Origin: Sindora glabra
Lineage: Eukaryota > Streptophyta > Magnoliopsida > Fabales > Fabaceae
Assembly (NCBI GenBank): GCA_020226215.1
Contig: CM035233.1
Location: forward strand, 38,152,027 to 38,216,026
Length of the DNA stretch: 64,000 bases
Reading direction: 5' to 3'
Below are positions 13,613-27,100 of the stretch, one piece after another. Under the pieces are notes generated by a model, which made no database searches, was not told the origin of the DNA, and saw nothing but the letters and a program-made list of their open reading frames with translations. A program made the position numbers and the translations under genes. Each line of letters starts with the position of its first letter. The stretch's first letter is position 1.

Positions 13613-14091
13613 GAGGTCATTTGGTTTGCAATAATAGAAAATAGCATGAGAAATTCTATTATTTAGGAAATAAAAAAGTAATAGTTATTTATTTGTTTAC
13701 TATCTAACAAATTGAGGGAAACAGGACTCCTAAAAGATTTTATTTCACATAGAACATAGGAAGTTGCTTATGTACCTTCTCGTAGATAAATTCTACTTCT
13801 TACATTCTTTATGAATATAAAGATAAAGTTATCTTTATTAAATTTAATTAATAATAACTAAAATCTATTAATATATACTATAATAATATTAAAAGTATAG
13901 TAATTATTTTGTTAATACTTTCTAAGAAGTTTAAAGTTAAACTAAACAAAACATAAAAAGTTAGTTTTTAAAAAGTGTTCTTGCCTTGGTGTTAACTAAA
14001 CAATTTTGAGAACTTTTTAAGAAATTCACATAGGAAGTTACTTCCTAAACTTCCCACAAGTACTTATTTCTCTTGTAAACCAAATAACTTT
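13613..14091. mobile_element. MITE, family M1 copy 2
   Basis: It aligns end to end with 12918-13431, sharing internal landmarks such as tatatactataataatatta and the repeated tail tcacata. Ends are gtcatttggtttgcaa and, reversed, agttatttggtttacaa. No clean 3-bp duplication is visible, but the flanks on both sides contain related words: ataatatggaaagattgt on the left and ataatatgaaaagattgt on the right. Confidence 0.6.
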
Positions 14092-16201
14092 TTATAATAT
14101 GAAAAGATTGTAGGTGCTTCGTAAACTATGAAATTTATATATTTTTATCAAAATGTCAAAATGAAAAGATCACATGTGTAGATAATAGAACTTATTTTTT
14201 GCTAGGAAAAGAGAAAAATATTACACTTTGCCAATCAATTTAGTTACAAATTACAATTAATATTTAGAAGGCATCACATTTTTAATTTACATCCAAGGTA
14301 TTTCCACACCTTTGTTACCCTTCACAAAAAAAAAAGGGTATCTAATGATCAAATATAGGACTCTTTACCCAACTTGGAACACCTTCAAACTCAACATGCT
14401 TCTACTGAATCAATAAATTATTAGTAATTTTAGGAGGTATTATTGTATGTATAATGCAATGGAAGAAGCAATAAAAAATGAGAACTTTACATAATAGCTC
14501 TAATTTGTTTAAAAGTATTTATGCATAATTAACTAATTAATACAAAGTTTTATTGGCAAAAAAAAACTAAAGTGGCTTTTAATGTGCTCTTGTAATTTGC
14601 CTAATAATTTTTATTAGAATTCAAAAGAATACTCCTTCATATCTATATTTCTTTTTTTTTTTTCCATCAATGGATAAGGATCCCTTATATATTTATTCTT
14701 TTAATCTTCCTTTTTCCCCCTTCACTTTATAAAAGAAATAAAAATTATCTTATTCAATTTTGAGGTAATTGTGTTTGATATTTATAAGAATTAATTTTTG
14801 TAATCATTCACTAAAATTGTTTAATAAATGACAAATTACACCTAACATCTATCATATGCAAGATTTGAGGAGACAAATATGCTCAATTTAATATGGAACT
14901 TTGTAGAAAAATCAAGTACAACATGAAGGTTTTGTAGTTGAAATTTAAGAGTGATTTGACTAGTGTATTATTTTTTTAGTTTTTCCATTTTTGAGGTATT
15001 TTGATTATTTTAGCATAACTTGCTTGTCTAATGTAAGTATGAAAGTATATATATGGTTATAATTCTTACATTCGTATTAGTATAATATAATGCTTAAATT
15101 CCTCTTGAAACTTATAAAAAAAAAGTTGTACAAAAGTACAATTTATTACTTAAGAATAATTTTGATCGATAATCATAAAAATTAACTATTATTAGTGTCC
15201 AATTAATACTATTATCCCAAAGTTGCAGGGGTTAATTTATAATTTTTTACAAAAAATATTTCTGATTTTTCCATAATAATAAAAATTTCAATATTATTAT
15301 TTTTTACATTTTGACAAAAAAGAAAATCATTCCCTAAATTTTCTTATTTACTTAGTCCTAACGTCAAATCAATCGACTTGTGGAAACACACGTAAAATAA
15401 AGAGTGGTCCTAAAATTTCTGTCAGGGCAAGATTAAAAAAATTTTCCAAAAAAGAAAATGTGCTATATTATCATATATTATGGAAAATTAAGTATTTTAT
15501 AATCAATATCAATAAGAAAAAATTAGATAGTGTATCAGTATTTCCATGACAAATAGATTAGAATTATTATGTTATTGATTTCACTAACACCTCAGAAATT
15601 TCTGACTAATATTGTTTGCACCGAGAATGCGAACATAATGGTTCAATTGTGAACTAATGAAGCTCCATGTATAATTTCTTTTACCTCGTTTAAAAAAAAT
15701 AAAAGATGTAATTTAATTTTTTTAAAATTAAATTATTCATAAATCTAATTTTTAATGACTCAATTCTATTTTTTAAATTTCAATCAAGAATTACTGACCA
15801 ATGGTGGTCCGCTTTCTCAACTCAAAATGGTAATTCAACAAAACTAAGAAATGAAAAAAAAGATTACGGATCCGCTTTTCGACCGAAAATGATCCATTTT
15901 TATAGAAAGTATTTTTTTATAAAAATAAATCTAAAAATAATTACTTTTTTGGTTATTTGAGGATATTAGGCAAGATATTTTCTTTGACTTGATGCATAAA
16001 AGGAATATAATTTATTTATTAAAAAATATTGTTATACATATAAATTTTATCATTATGATTATGTTACGTAATAATTCTTTTCTTATTAGAATTTTTTTAT
16101 GATAAGTCAACAAATCTTTATTGATAAGGGTAAAGGTTGAATGTTAAATATATTTATATTAAATGAAAGATAAATCGATTCCTTTTTTTTTTTTAATTTC
16201 G
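14092..16201. other. Intergenic AT-rich DNA
   Basis: No gene seen. It contains homopolymer T and A runs (for example near 14650 and 16170) and a GC-richer patch near 15870-15900 (cggatccgcttttcgaccg) with no recognisable function. Confidence 0.4.
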
Positions 16202-16677
16202 TCGTTTCTTCATAGGGTGATCATATTCAACTGATTTTAAGTAAAATTATTAATCATATTTTAATTTTTAAATATAATTATTTAAAATGAATATTTATTG
16301 AAATAGAAATAAAGAGGAACAAAAAGGTCAAAGCGAGAGAGGATAATCTTATTTAGCAATTAGTTGATAACTATAACGATTAATCGATTTAATTAGTTAT
16401 TAACTAATAGTTAATTATATTAGTTAATTTTTTATTTTGTTATTTCTTCATAGGGTGATCATATTCAATTGATTTTGAGTAAAATTATTAATCATATTTT
16501 AATTTTTAAATATAATTATTTAAAATGAATATTTATTGAAATAGAAATAAAGAGGAACAAAAAGGTGGAAGCGAGAGAGGATGACCTTATTTGGTAATTA
16601 ACTAATAATTGTAACGATTAGTTGATTTAATTATTTATTAATTAATAGTTAATTATATTAATTAATTTAACTAGTTA
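16202..16677. repeat. Tandem duplication, 238-bp unit x 2
   Basis: The word catagggtgatcatattc begins at 16211 and again at 16449, and the following ~130 bases (through gaggaacaaaaaggt and gcgagagagga) are almost identical. The second half of each unit runs into the left end of an M2-family MITE (taactaat... words). The duplicated part has few differences in its first half, so it looks younger than most other repeats here. Confidence 0.8.
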
Positions 16678-17215
16678 ATTGTATTAATTATTTGAATAAG
16701 AATATTTGATAAAATTAGTTATTTATAATTAATTATTTAGATATAAAATGACATATAAAGATATAAGTATATTTTATGAATTATTTGAATATTATTTTAT
16801 TTTAATTTAGTATATTAAATATTTTATAAATAATATATTATTATAATTTATTATTAAATTATTAGATTTTTTAAGTTTAACAATTATTTTTTTGTTTGTT
16901 GGACGAAAACAAGTATATATGCGTCATGATGGGAGGATATAGAGTTTTTTTCTCATCTCTGTCAATTTATACTTTGCTTAGTTCGTTCAAGGTTTTTTCA
17001 AGAAAGACAAATCGGTTATTATAAAAATTTATAGGGATAATTCGGTTATTTAATAAAAAATCAAAGCAAAAGCTGATTGAAAATGCTACACTAAATAACA
17101 TTTTCAAAAACAGTATTTTTAAGCGCAACAATTATTTCAAACAGCTGCTCACTTAATAATTATTTCATCTGAAAATTGGCCAACCAATTAAATTTTGGTC
17201 CGCTGAGCTAAAAGC
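16590..17215 (+). mobile_element. MITE-like element, family M2 copy
   Basis: It matches 51790-52625 along most of its length: accttatttggtaattaact corresponds to ggcttgtttgataatcaact there, and the right part (aacattttcaaaaacagt, gagctaaaagcca) matches that copy's end. The extreme right terminus seems missing. The upstream tandem unit (16350-16439) also carries its first ~90 bases. Non-coding. Confidence 0.55.
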
Positions 17216-19958
17216 CAATATGTGAGAGTAATGAAAGGATAGAGGGAAACTAACCGGAGGAGAGAGTGAAGCCAGAAAGACATGATGAAATAGGAGTTAT
17301 AGCAAGGGGAGACCGAAATAGAAAAGTGTGACCATTGGGAAACGACGGGAAGAAGTCGAGGAGAGTCCAAATTTTTCAGTGTTATATTTGTATGAGAAAT
17401 GAATTGTCGATAAGTATTAAATATATATTTTTAATTAATAATATCAAATATTTTATTCATTATCTTTAATAATGTAATAAATAATAATATATTAAATATT
17501 TTATTAAAATAAAAATAAATTATTAAATATATTATTTATTATGTTATGAAAAATAAAAATAAAATATTTAATTTTGTTAATTAAAAATATATATTTAATG
17601 CTTAGCAACAATTTTCATGCCTCTTGTTAGCACTTTTCTATTAGTATTAAAATTTTAATGCTATTTCTATATAATTTTGTAAGTGTATTTTATAAAAATC
17701 AGTTATAAAATGTATTTAATATATTTTAGAAAATAAAAATTAAATTTTTTGTAAGGATTATGAAAATAATACATATGATAAAAATTGTATAAAAATAGTA
17801 TTAAATTTTAAGTGTTAATGCATCTGTTTATTTTATCAAAAAAAAATTTATAAAAAAATTATTTGCATGTATACGAATGAATGGATGGCATATTACATAT
17901 GTTCATGGTTAAAAATGATACATAAAATTATAATAATAAAAGAAAGTAATTTCTTCTAAATAAGAATTTATTTTTTAAAATTTTTAATATTTAATATTAT
18001 ATAAATAAAAATATTTATTTATTTTAATATTTTATAATTAAATTTTAAAAAATTCTTTAAAATGGAATGGAGCTTGAGTACTAGAAAATTTTCTCCGGAG
18101 AGGAAAGAGGGATAAGGAGAAAAGGAAAAAGAAGGTACAAAAGGGATAGGGAGAAATAAAAGAAAAGAAAGAAAAATGGAGTGCCAGACTGCCGGTAATT
18201 TTTATTTAAAATTTTTTTTTAATTGAAGGGAAAGTCATTTTTAATTATATTATTTTTTCTCGTGATTGAAATTTACTCTTTTTTTTAATAAATGATGCAG
18301 TGGTTAAATTATGAAAAATCAAAATTTACCTTTAAAATAGTTTTATTATTGATTTAAAAATAGAAAATTTTATTTTAAAAAAAAAAATTTCCCCTCGATC
18401 AAACTTCCCTAAATTCAGTAACATTTGTCCAATACTAAATTGACTTTCAACGGTGGTGAGCTGGGGAAGACCCAAGTCAGTCGCATAGCACATATCAGCC
18501 GGAACGCATTCAATAATTTCAAAGAGAATTAAATTAAATTATATATATTTAATGTAAAAAACACGTCATATTTTCCCATTATTAGGATAAGGCCATGTAG
18601 TCAACGTTGCTTCCCTTTTAAAGATGATACAGGTCACCAGCATTCATTCCTTTCTTTTTACGAAAGAGAAATTCAAAAATTCATCGTTAGTACACGTGTT
18701 ATTGTTTTCACTCAATAAATAAAATTTATTTTATTGTATTTTTATATTTATTTATTATTTTTGTAAGATTCGTATATATTTAAAATAAAATTTTTAATTC
18801 CCAACAGATTAAAAATCTCAAAAATTACTGGCTAACTTTCACTGATTAGATGGAATAAAAACACACAATTTAAACATGCAACAGAACATCTCTCGAGGAA
18901 TTGCAACACAAAATCAGAATGGAATGACTTAAATACGTAAAATCCTCTTATATTATATTTCATTTGTAAAAAATTTCAGATATTTTAAAAGGTTTAATTA
19001 AAATATTTAAATTATATATATTGTTGAAGAAATTTTTCCCTTCATTATTTCTTCTTTTAAATCTTATCAGTAGGATAGAATTTTTCTAATTATTATTTTT
19101 AATGTGTTTGGATGCATGAAAACTAAGTTTTCAAGATAACTTTTATATCCGATTTTAAAGTAAAAATTAAAAATAATAATTTTACTTGCATAATTAGATT
19201 TAAATATTACCAAATATAAAATATTAGTTTATAATCAATTTCTTCCTACTACTTATTCAAATTTAATTTTTCTCCACCACTATATAAAATAACTTTTAAA
19301 AAATATTTTATTTCATTCTATTTTGACCAATTTTCTTTTTTACAGGTAAAATAATTTATAAAGTCATTTTCTTAACAATACATATAATTTAAAATTACAA
19401 CTAAAATTTTATATTGAGATGATTTTCTTCTAACTTTGGTATATATGTATGCATAGTTTATTTAACTATGATTTACTCAAATGGACCATACTTGCTATTC
19501 TATTAAATAAATTAAGGATAAAAAATATTTTCATTGAGTTTATTATATTTTTCTAGGAATTTATGCATAAATTGATTTTCTTTAAATGTGTTACAAGCAT
19601 GTGAATTAACCTTATTTTAATTTTGTATATCCTTTTTCAATTTTGAAGCTTTCATCTATGGTTTATAAAAGTAAAAAATAAAATTTTACTTAATATTCTA
19701 AGTTACATGTACTATGAGGAAAACAACTTCATAGAAAAATTGCACCCATAAAAAGGAAAAGTTCTTAAAATGCAACAAAATAAATTAGTTTTAAAGTTAT
19801 TTTGTAGGATGGCAATAATTAATTTTAAATATAATTAATTATAAATAATTAGTTTTAAAAGGTAATTATAAAACAATATTTTATATTCAATAATATTTAA
19901 TTATTAACTTTGAAAGTTAAATTTATTATTTTTAATTTTTTGTTTAAAATCAATTTTG
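17216..19958. other. Intergenic, with a purine-rich tract and an array-unit fragment
   Basis: No gene is supported; the 60-codon minus-strand frame at 17188-17370 has no family resemblance. A strongly purine-rich tract covers about 18097-18180. About 18864-18900 (catgcaacagaacatctctcgag) is a stray piece of the repeat unit found intact near 38320-38345. The segment 18420-18660 is less AT-rich and may be single-copy, but I recognise nothing in it. Confidence 0.4.
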
Positions 19959-19963
19959 GATAT

Positions 19964-20430
19964 TGACAACTCCAATTTTAATTAACCAATCTCAACAAAG
20001 AATTAAGGGTCAAGTGTATGCAACAGAAGATAATCCATCTAGCACACTTTGATGCCTAAGTTAGTAGAGGTAGAGACAAAGTAAAATATAGAGTCGCATA
20101 TTAGTCTTATAAAGACATACTTGAAGTACTTTTATAGGATTATTGCCATTAATGGATAAGTTGGAAGTTTAGTAAACTTAATGTCTTGCTTGTCATGGCT
20201 CGTCATCAATATGGAGGAAGGATTTTAGCCCACGTTAATGTCTGACAACTAATATTAAAGAGAAATCTTTGTTGGGTCTTTAAAGTGTGAGTTAACACTA
20301 ATTGGATTGGCTAGGATTAAGCCTCAAGTAGTGCTTATTTGTTATGACAAGCTTTTGTACATGGTTGGGTCAAGGAGGCATTATTGTATCTAACCAAATT
20401 AAGGCCGATTGGACTTTTTGGTCATTGTCA
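19964..20430 (+). repeat. 5' LTR of element A
   Basis: 467 bp, TG...CA ends. It aligns to 30295-30792 across gaggtagagacaaagtaaa, aaagacatacttgaag and caagtagtgcttattt. The base immediately after the end starts cttgccccctctcac, matching cttgcccctttcttcc after the LTR of element B, so this conserved word is probably the primer-binding region; it does not resemble the common initiator-Met tRNA site. Confidence 0.8.
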
Positions 20431-21169
20431 CTTGCCCCCTCTCACAGTATTTCAAAGATTATGGGTTGACGTTTCCTTTCGTGTAAGGATTTAGATTCCA
20501 CTCGAAGTGAATCTATATAAAGATCACTTGGAGTGAATTCTCATCTCCCATCTCTTTTCTACTCCAAAGGAACTTTGTGTATCATATTTACTATCTTGAA
20601 AATGCTTTGGTTATTTAGTCAGAAAATTTTGTTCTAAATGGCTTGAATAACATTATTTATAGTTCACATGTTTTCATCATTAATGATTGTTTGCTTAATA
20701 TCTAACACCGACGTGATGGTTCACTATGATTCTAACCTTAGCCTTTGAATATTTTCAATTTGCACCATTAGATTGGTGTGGTCAATTTAACTTTTGCACT
20801 CTTAGGTTACTAATTCTCTAACTATTGGATTATAGTTGTTTTGCATCCTAGTCGGTTGATTAGAAATATATATGCCTTTGCCTTTTGCATTATCTTCATC
20901 ATTTTAAATTTTTTCTTTACTACTAGATTTTAGAGCTTTCAAAGGTTATTAGTGATTTTTCCTATGGCATTTCACTTATTTGCCTTCTAGTAAGCCTCTT
21001 TATTTTACATTATTTACGTTTCTCATATGATTTTGCCTATCATTGTTTTGCCACTATTTGCCTTATTATTCTTCAAAAAAGCTTGACTTCCCAATTTTGA
21101 TTTTCCTATTAGCTATGATAATCTTAATTTGGTGTTTATGTTTATGTTAATAAAGGAATCTATTATTTA

Positions 21170-23230
21170 AGCCTAATTGAGATCTCCTGATACTTTTATT
21201 TCTTGGTGCTTTAGGCTTGCCTTATTTTTTTGCCCTCGCTTAGCTCTATTTTTTGTTTTTGAAAATGTCATTCATCTATTGATTTTTTTCTCCCTGAACT
21301 ATTATGATCCCTTTATGGAATTATCTAGTTCTTCTTTGACTTTCTTAGATCAAGAAAATCTTTTCAGTGTGATATTTGCTCTGTCTTGTACCATCGTGAT
21401 GGCCTATTGATCTAGAAATGTGAAAGGTGTGGAATTGGCTTCACTAGCTTTAAGCAATTCAAACAACTTAAAATGGATCAACATAAGAATCCGATCTATT
21501 GCTATTATTGGTAAATGAACTAAGTCAATTATAATATTGGATCTTTAATAACATTACTTGATAACTAACAACATAGGTATGGAATTCATTCTTGCCAAAA
21601 TGACAAACGGACCTATAGTTACAACTTCTTCTTTCTTCATATTTTATGGTGATATCATTAATTAGGTTTCAACTTCTCCCTCATTTTGTATGTTTTAACA
21701 TCATATCATAAGATATCTTAATGTCTATTTAACCTAACTCATTTGGAATGCATGGTATTTCCGGGCAAGCTTCTAAACATTCTATGATAAAATGAAATCA
21801 AAATCCTTCAAATTTATAAAAGTTTTATTATTTTTTATACCTTTGCTCATTAGAAGAATGGTGGTTTAACAATATCATGTAGTGATTCGATTAGCTTTTG
21901 TTTTCCAACCTTATAATAAGCATCAAGGGTTGGAAAAATAACTTCTTGAAGGAGAAGATTATGAATAACACTAAGCCATGTTGGATGATAGGCAACTGAC
22001 ATTTATACCTTATAAAATGGGTTAACAGGGCTACTAATGCTCCCCTTCCTAAGCTGAAAAATATCTTAGACTACGATTAAGATACCATAGTTCATCTCCT
22101 TGCTTGTATTCATGATAAGCTTTTAGATATAAAACTTGTTCATAGTATATTTCTATTTTTATTTAAATTTTATTTGCTTTTGTTATATTCCATAACTTGG
22201 CTTAACTTTATTTTTTACGTAGGACATTAGTTAGGTGAAGATTTTAATTTCCTACCTTTTATAATGGATTCATTCTTGTTGGCTCTAGCTCGCAAGACTT
22301 ATCTTGAAAGGAAGAAGGAGAAAAACCATTAGAAGAAAGGGGATGACTTTGCCCCTTCTACTAAAGCTAGACCAGAACTTGTTCTAAACAATAAAGGCAT
22401 TACAAAAGCTATTGTAAGGATTTTAGTTGTTTAGGCCCTTGAAGTTCCCATGCCTATATGGTTGAAGTCTATTCCAAAGGGTTAAGGAAAGAGAAAACAT
22501 GGTGCCAAAGTATCTATAGAGGTGGTGAGCATTGAGGAATGAGATATTAAAGACTTTGAAATGGCACTAATTGATGCTTCCTTTCGTGCTGATATCCTTC
22601 AGAGCTTATAGTACTAAAATGTGAACTCTACCCCTTAAATAAGGAAGTAATTAGTGTTTAATCTTGATTGCAAAACTATGATTACTTTGCCAAGAATGGT
22701 AAAAGCTAAGCCATTTATTTTACTACGGTTGAGATTGGCTGGGCCCTCAATACTATTCACTTTGCTATACCAAAGATGGAGAAGAATGATAGTGATACTT
22801 TTTAAAATAACTTAAAAGTTGCTAAGAAGGATCTTGCTATCACCCAAAACATCTCTAAATGTTAAAACTTTGAAGCTAATTAACTTCAAAAAGAGAAAGC
22901 TTAACTCAGAGAAAAATTTGAATAAAGCATGTAAAGGCTAGGCAGATGTGGAGTCACTAGTTGAAACTTTTCATCGAAAGGAACAAGAGTGGGAGGAAGA
23001 GCTAAATGAGAAAGATAAGGAGATTCAAATGCTCAAAAAATAAATTAAAGAGGATGAGAAAAAGGTTTTGAACACCCAAGTGATAGCTACCTCATGTTCT
23101 ATGCAGGCTTCAATAAAGTTATTCACTAGATCGAACATTTCAATCCTTCAGTTAATACATCCACAGTTGATAACAACTCCTTGCTTGAAGACCCATTAAA
23201 GGAGAGGGAATCCCCTTTGATTCTCTAAAA
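21170..23230 (+). pseudogene. Degenerate gag-like ORF of element A
   Basis: Broken by many stops, but collinear with 40770-42630 of element B. Read together they show a region of the type found in plant gypsy-derived ORFs annotated as putative gypsy-type transposon proteins (about 21720-22130), then a lysine-rich linker (LERKKEKNH), then a charged coiled-coil segment near 22940-23045 (VESLVETFHRKEQEWEEEL). No polymerase domains follow. The assignment of the first domain is from remembered family appearance and is tentative; the collinearity with element B is directly visible. Confidence 0.5.
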
Positions 23231-23715
23231 TAATGCAAAATGCTTTTTGAATTGTTAATGCCTTTGAAAAGTTTATATCTATTCAATGTTTTGAAATTTT
23301 AATAACTTTTCTCTTTATTTAGTTCTTTAAAGCTTCCAATAAGTTTGTGTATGTATTTTTATTGTGCTTTCGCTATGTTGGGGTATTCTAATTAGAATAC
23401 CATGCAGGTTTCTAAGCAGTCTTAAATGAAATTGTTCACCAGATCTAACATTTCAATCCTTTAGTTAATACATCCATAATTAATAAGGACTCCTCGCTTG
23501 AAGACCTATTAAAGGAGGGGGAATCCCCTTTGATTCTCTAAAATTAGGCAAAATTCTCTTTGAATTATTAATACCTTTGAAAAGTTTATATATATTTAAT
23601 GTTTGAAATTTTAATCAACTTGTCTCTTCATTTGGTTCTTTAAAGCTTCAAATAGGTTTATATATGTATTTTTATGTGCTTTTGTTATGTTAGGGTATTC
23701 TAATTGGAATACTAT
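23104..23715 (+). repeat. Tandem duplication inside element A, ~301-bp unit x 2
   Basis: The sequence starting caggcttcaataaagtt (23104) recurs from caggtttctaagcagtc (23405). Both copies run through gatctaacatttcaatcctt-like text, ggggaatcccctttgattct and end at attctaattagaatac / attctaattggaatac. Element B has only one copy of this region, so the duplication arose in element A or a recent ancestor. Confidence 0.85.
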
Positions 23716-24110
23716 GTTTAAAATTTTGTATGAATATTGCTAGGATTCTTAAGATGTTTTACCTAAAGCTTATGTGTAAGAGTTTGTTTGGGATTAATTT
23801 GTTTTGAAAGTCTATTTAAGATTATGGAGAATCTATTAACAAGCATGTAAGATCACTTAAAGCATTAAGATAGTTTGCTCGAAGCTTCCTTGTATGTCAA
23901 TTATCTTGAAGTGTTCTTGCTTGGATTTTTACTCAAAAATTTTCATTTAAAGGTTTTCTTGGAAATAAGAGTCCATTCAGAAACTCATGTATGAAAGTTC
24001 TCTTGGAATGTTTGCATCAAATGTTAAGGGAGTTTACTTGGGCTTTTGTGCCAAAGGAGTCTATTTGGGCTTTTTATGCTGAGGGGGCCTACTCAAGCTT
24101 CTATGCCAAG

Positions 24111-27100
24111 TAGGGTTGTAAGGTAGGCAGGCCAAACTGAGTCCACACATATTTAACCCATCACAAATAGGCTTGTTAAAATTACGCTAAAATATAAGCC
24201 CATTTGTACTAGTCCAAGTCTGGTTCATAAAAGTCTTAGACCAGCTTTTTTTGTAGATGGACAGAAATCTAAAAATTCTAGATTCATTTATAGTGATTTG
24301 GGTTCGATCCATGAAAGCTCACGAATTAGCTCCTTTTTATATAATGGCAAGTTGGTAGTGGCAACTTGTGTTTGGCATAATTTTATTTTTTTTTCATTAG
24401 CTTTATGACCTGTTTTGCATAGGTTTTACCAAAACTCACTAAAAATGAATCTAACTAACTAAAAAGGGATCTTTACCTCTCCCACCTTGAATTACTAAAT
24501 TTAAAATTAGAATCCTCACATAATATTTAATGCAATTAATTATTCATTCTACATATAACACATTATAATCATAATAAAATAAAATCCACATGTAAATTCT
24601 AATGAAATTACATTCAAAGTTAAATATTTCTTATTTGGCAACCAAAATCCACTTCTAAGCTATCTTAACTTATGCAGGCAATAGGGTAGCAATCAGTACA
24701 AACTCTTTAAGAATATGATTGATGAACAAATTATTCCTTCTTTTTTCAAGCTTCCACAATCTATATAGTATATCAAACAAAACTAAAAATGCATCACATT
24801 TAACATTTTACCATCTTTTATGATATATAGAACCAAAATAGAATTATTTAATAAAAATAAAATAATTGTTATGATAATATGATACTACAAGTATATAAAA
24901 TAAAAAAGGAAACTAGGTGAGAAACACTCACCAATAACACTCCAACTAGCTAGCCAGCAAAAGTAAGCAATTTGGATTTAGATTAACCATTACCAAAAGT
25001 CCAAGATAGGATAACCAACAACCAAAATGGCAAAGCACACAAATTCTTTTTTTAGTTAGTATAACTATTAGTAGTAACCAATTAGAAAAAAATTAATGAT
25101 AAATTTAAAGAACTTTATAGCAAAAACAAAATGCAATTAAAAAAACTATAGGTAAAAAATCTAAAACTAATAAATTTATTGATTATATTCAAGATAAAAA
25201 TAATAGAAATTAAATTTAAAATAATATTGATTAACTTACTCACTTACTGAAAAATAAGTGGCAGATCTTTATTTATAGTATAGATCCTCATCCTCATTGA
25301 TCATCATCATCATTAACTTCTAACTCCTTGTATAGATCAATTATTGCATTTATGTTTGGATCCTCAATTGAGACATTTTGGCCTTTATCATCATCCTCCA
25401 AATCTACAATTGAAAGTTTAATTATTAATGAACTTCAAAGATTAAAATAACAAAGGTTAGAAAATTTCTAAAGTAACTAGGAGTTAAATCAAAAGGATTA
25501 TTAGTAGGAGTGGAACCATGAAGCGAATTATGAGTGCAAATTAAGGCTTGAACTTTCTTTAAAAGGAAATAACTTTTATACTTGTTTAGCATATGTCTTC
25601 TAATACTAAATGCTGACTTAGATGCCATTGTGATAATTGGCACACTTAACAAGTTACAAGCTATGATGGCTAAATGTGGAAATCTATTCTTGTGCACTTA
25701 TCACCAATCTAGGACATCCAAATCTTCATAATGAGCAAATGTAAGCTTTGACTCTTCCAAATAAATCTCCAATTGAGATTTTCCAACTCTTGTAATAATT
25801 TAAGAATCAAAGGCTTTGAAATTCTAGTACAAAATTCATACAATTAGAAAACAAAAATAATCAAGACACATTAAATTTTATAAAAGCATTGAATAATATT
25901 TATAGGCAAGAAATTAGAATTGAAAGTGGAAAAACTTACAATGAAAAGTCTCTTTTGATCTATTGCTTGTACTCAAACTTCTAAATGATGATATGGAAGT
26001 AACACTAGAAGATTAGGTTCCTTAGGAGCTTGGATGTGAATGCTTAGGATATGTCTCATAAGGTTGAAAAAGTTTTTATTTCACAATTCCATTTTTTTCT
26101 TCATAAGTAGTACTATCATAGTATTGTAGCAAAACTCTAACAAAGAAATCGTAATTCTTGGATCAAAGATAGCCACTATAGCAAGCAAAACATTATATTC
26201 ACTCTAATATTTATTGAACTTAGCTTCATGCCAGTAGCCATCTCTTTTATGGTTTCATCTTCACTTTTCAAATTATCCAATAAAAGGCATTCAATTTTCC
26301 AAACTTGAGTGAAATAGAAGTTTATAGTTGGATAACTTAAACCTAATATCAAATTTGTCATCTCATTGAAAGGCTCTAAAAATTCACTCTTTGCCCACTC
26401 CACACTAAATGGACAATGCTTGTAGTTCTTATCAACAACCGCAAAGTGGACAAATGCTTATTTATATTTTAAAGCATTTTCAAGTATGAGAAAAGTAGAA
26501 TTCCATCTAGTAGGTACATTTAAGCATAATTTCATACCACCATTAATTGATAAATTTTAGAAAACCTTCTTATCTTATTTTTGCTTTTGAAGCCTTAACA
26601 TACTTAATACTTTCTCTAATTTTAACAATAGCACTAAAGGTCACTTTTAATTCATCTTGAACAATAAGATTTAAAATATGTGTAAAACATCTCATATGAA
26701 ATAATTTATCATCACACAACAAACTTTCTTCTAAACAAAGTCATTCTTTCAGATAAGATTGTATGTTATTATTTGTAGATGCATTATCCAAAGTTAAAGT
26801 AAAATTCTTCTTATCTATCCCCTATTCACATAAAAGTTTTATTATTTTTCTTGATAATTCATACCCTATATCTAAAACTCAATGCCACAGAAAGCTAAAA
26901 TTTTACTACTTAATTTCTAATTAAGATCCAAATAATGAATAGTTAAGCAAATGTAGCATTTTTAAGTGCAAGAAGTCCACATATTAAAAGTAAGACACAC
27001 TCTACCCAAAATTTTTGCTAATTCATCTTTCACCCCATCTTTTTCATTTAAATAAAGCTTTCGCACATCAGATGTAATTGTATTTCTAGAAATTATTTTC

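Noticed and set aside
17188..17370. 60-codon minus-strand frame with hydrophobic stretch
   Set aside because: It overlaps the end of an M2 MITE copy and has no homologue I recognise.
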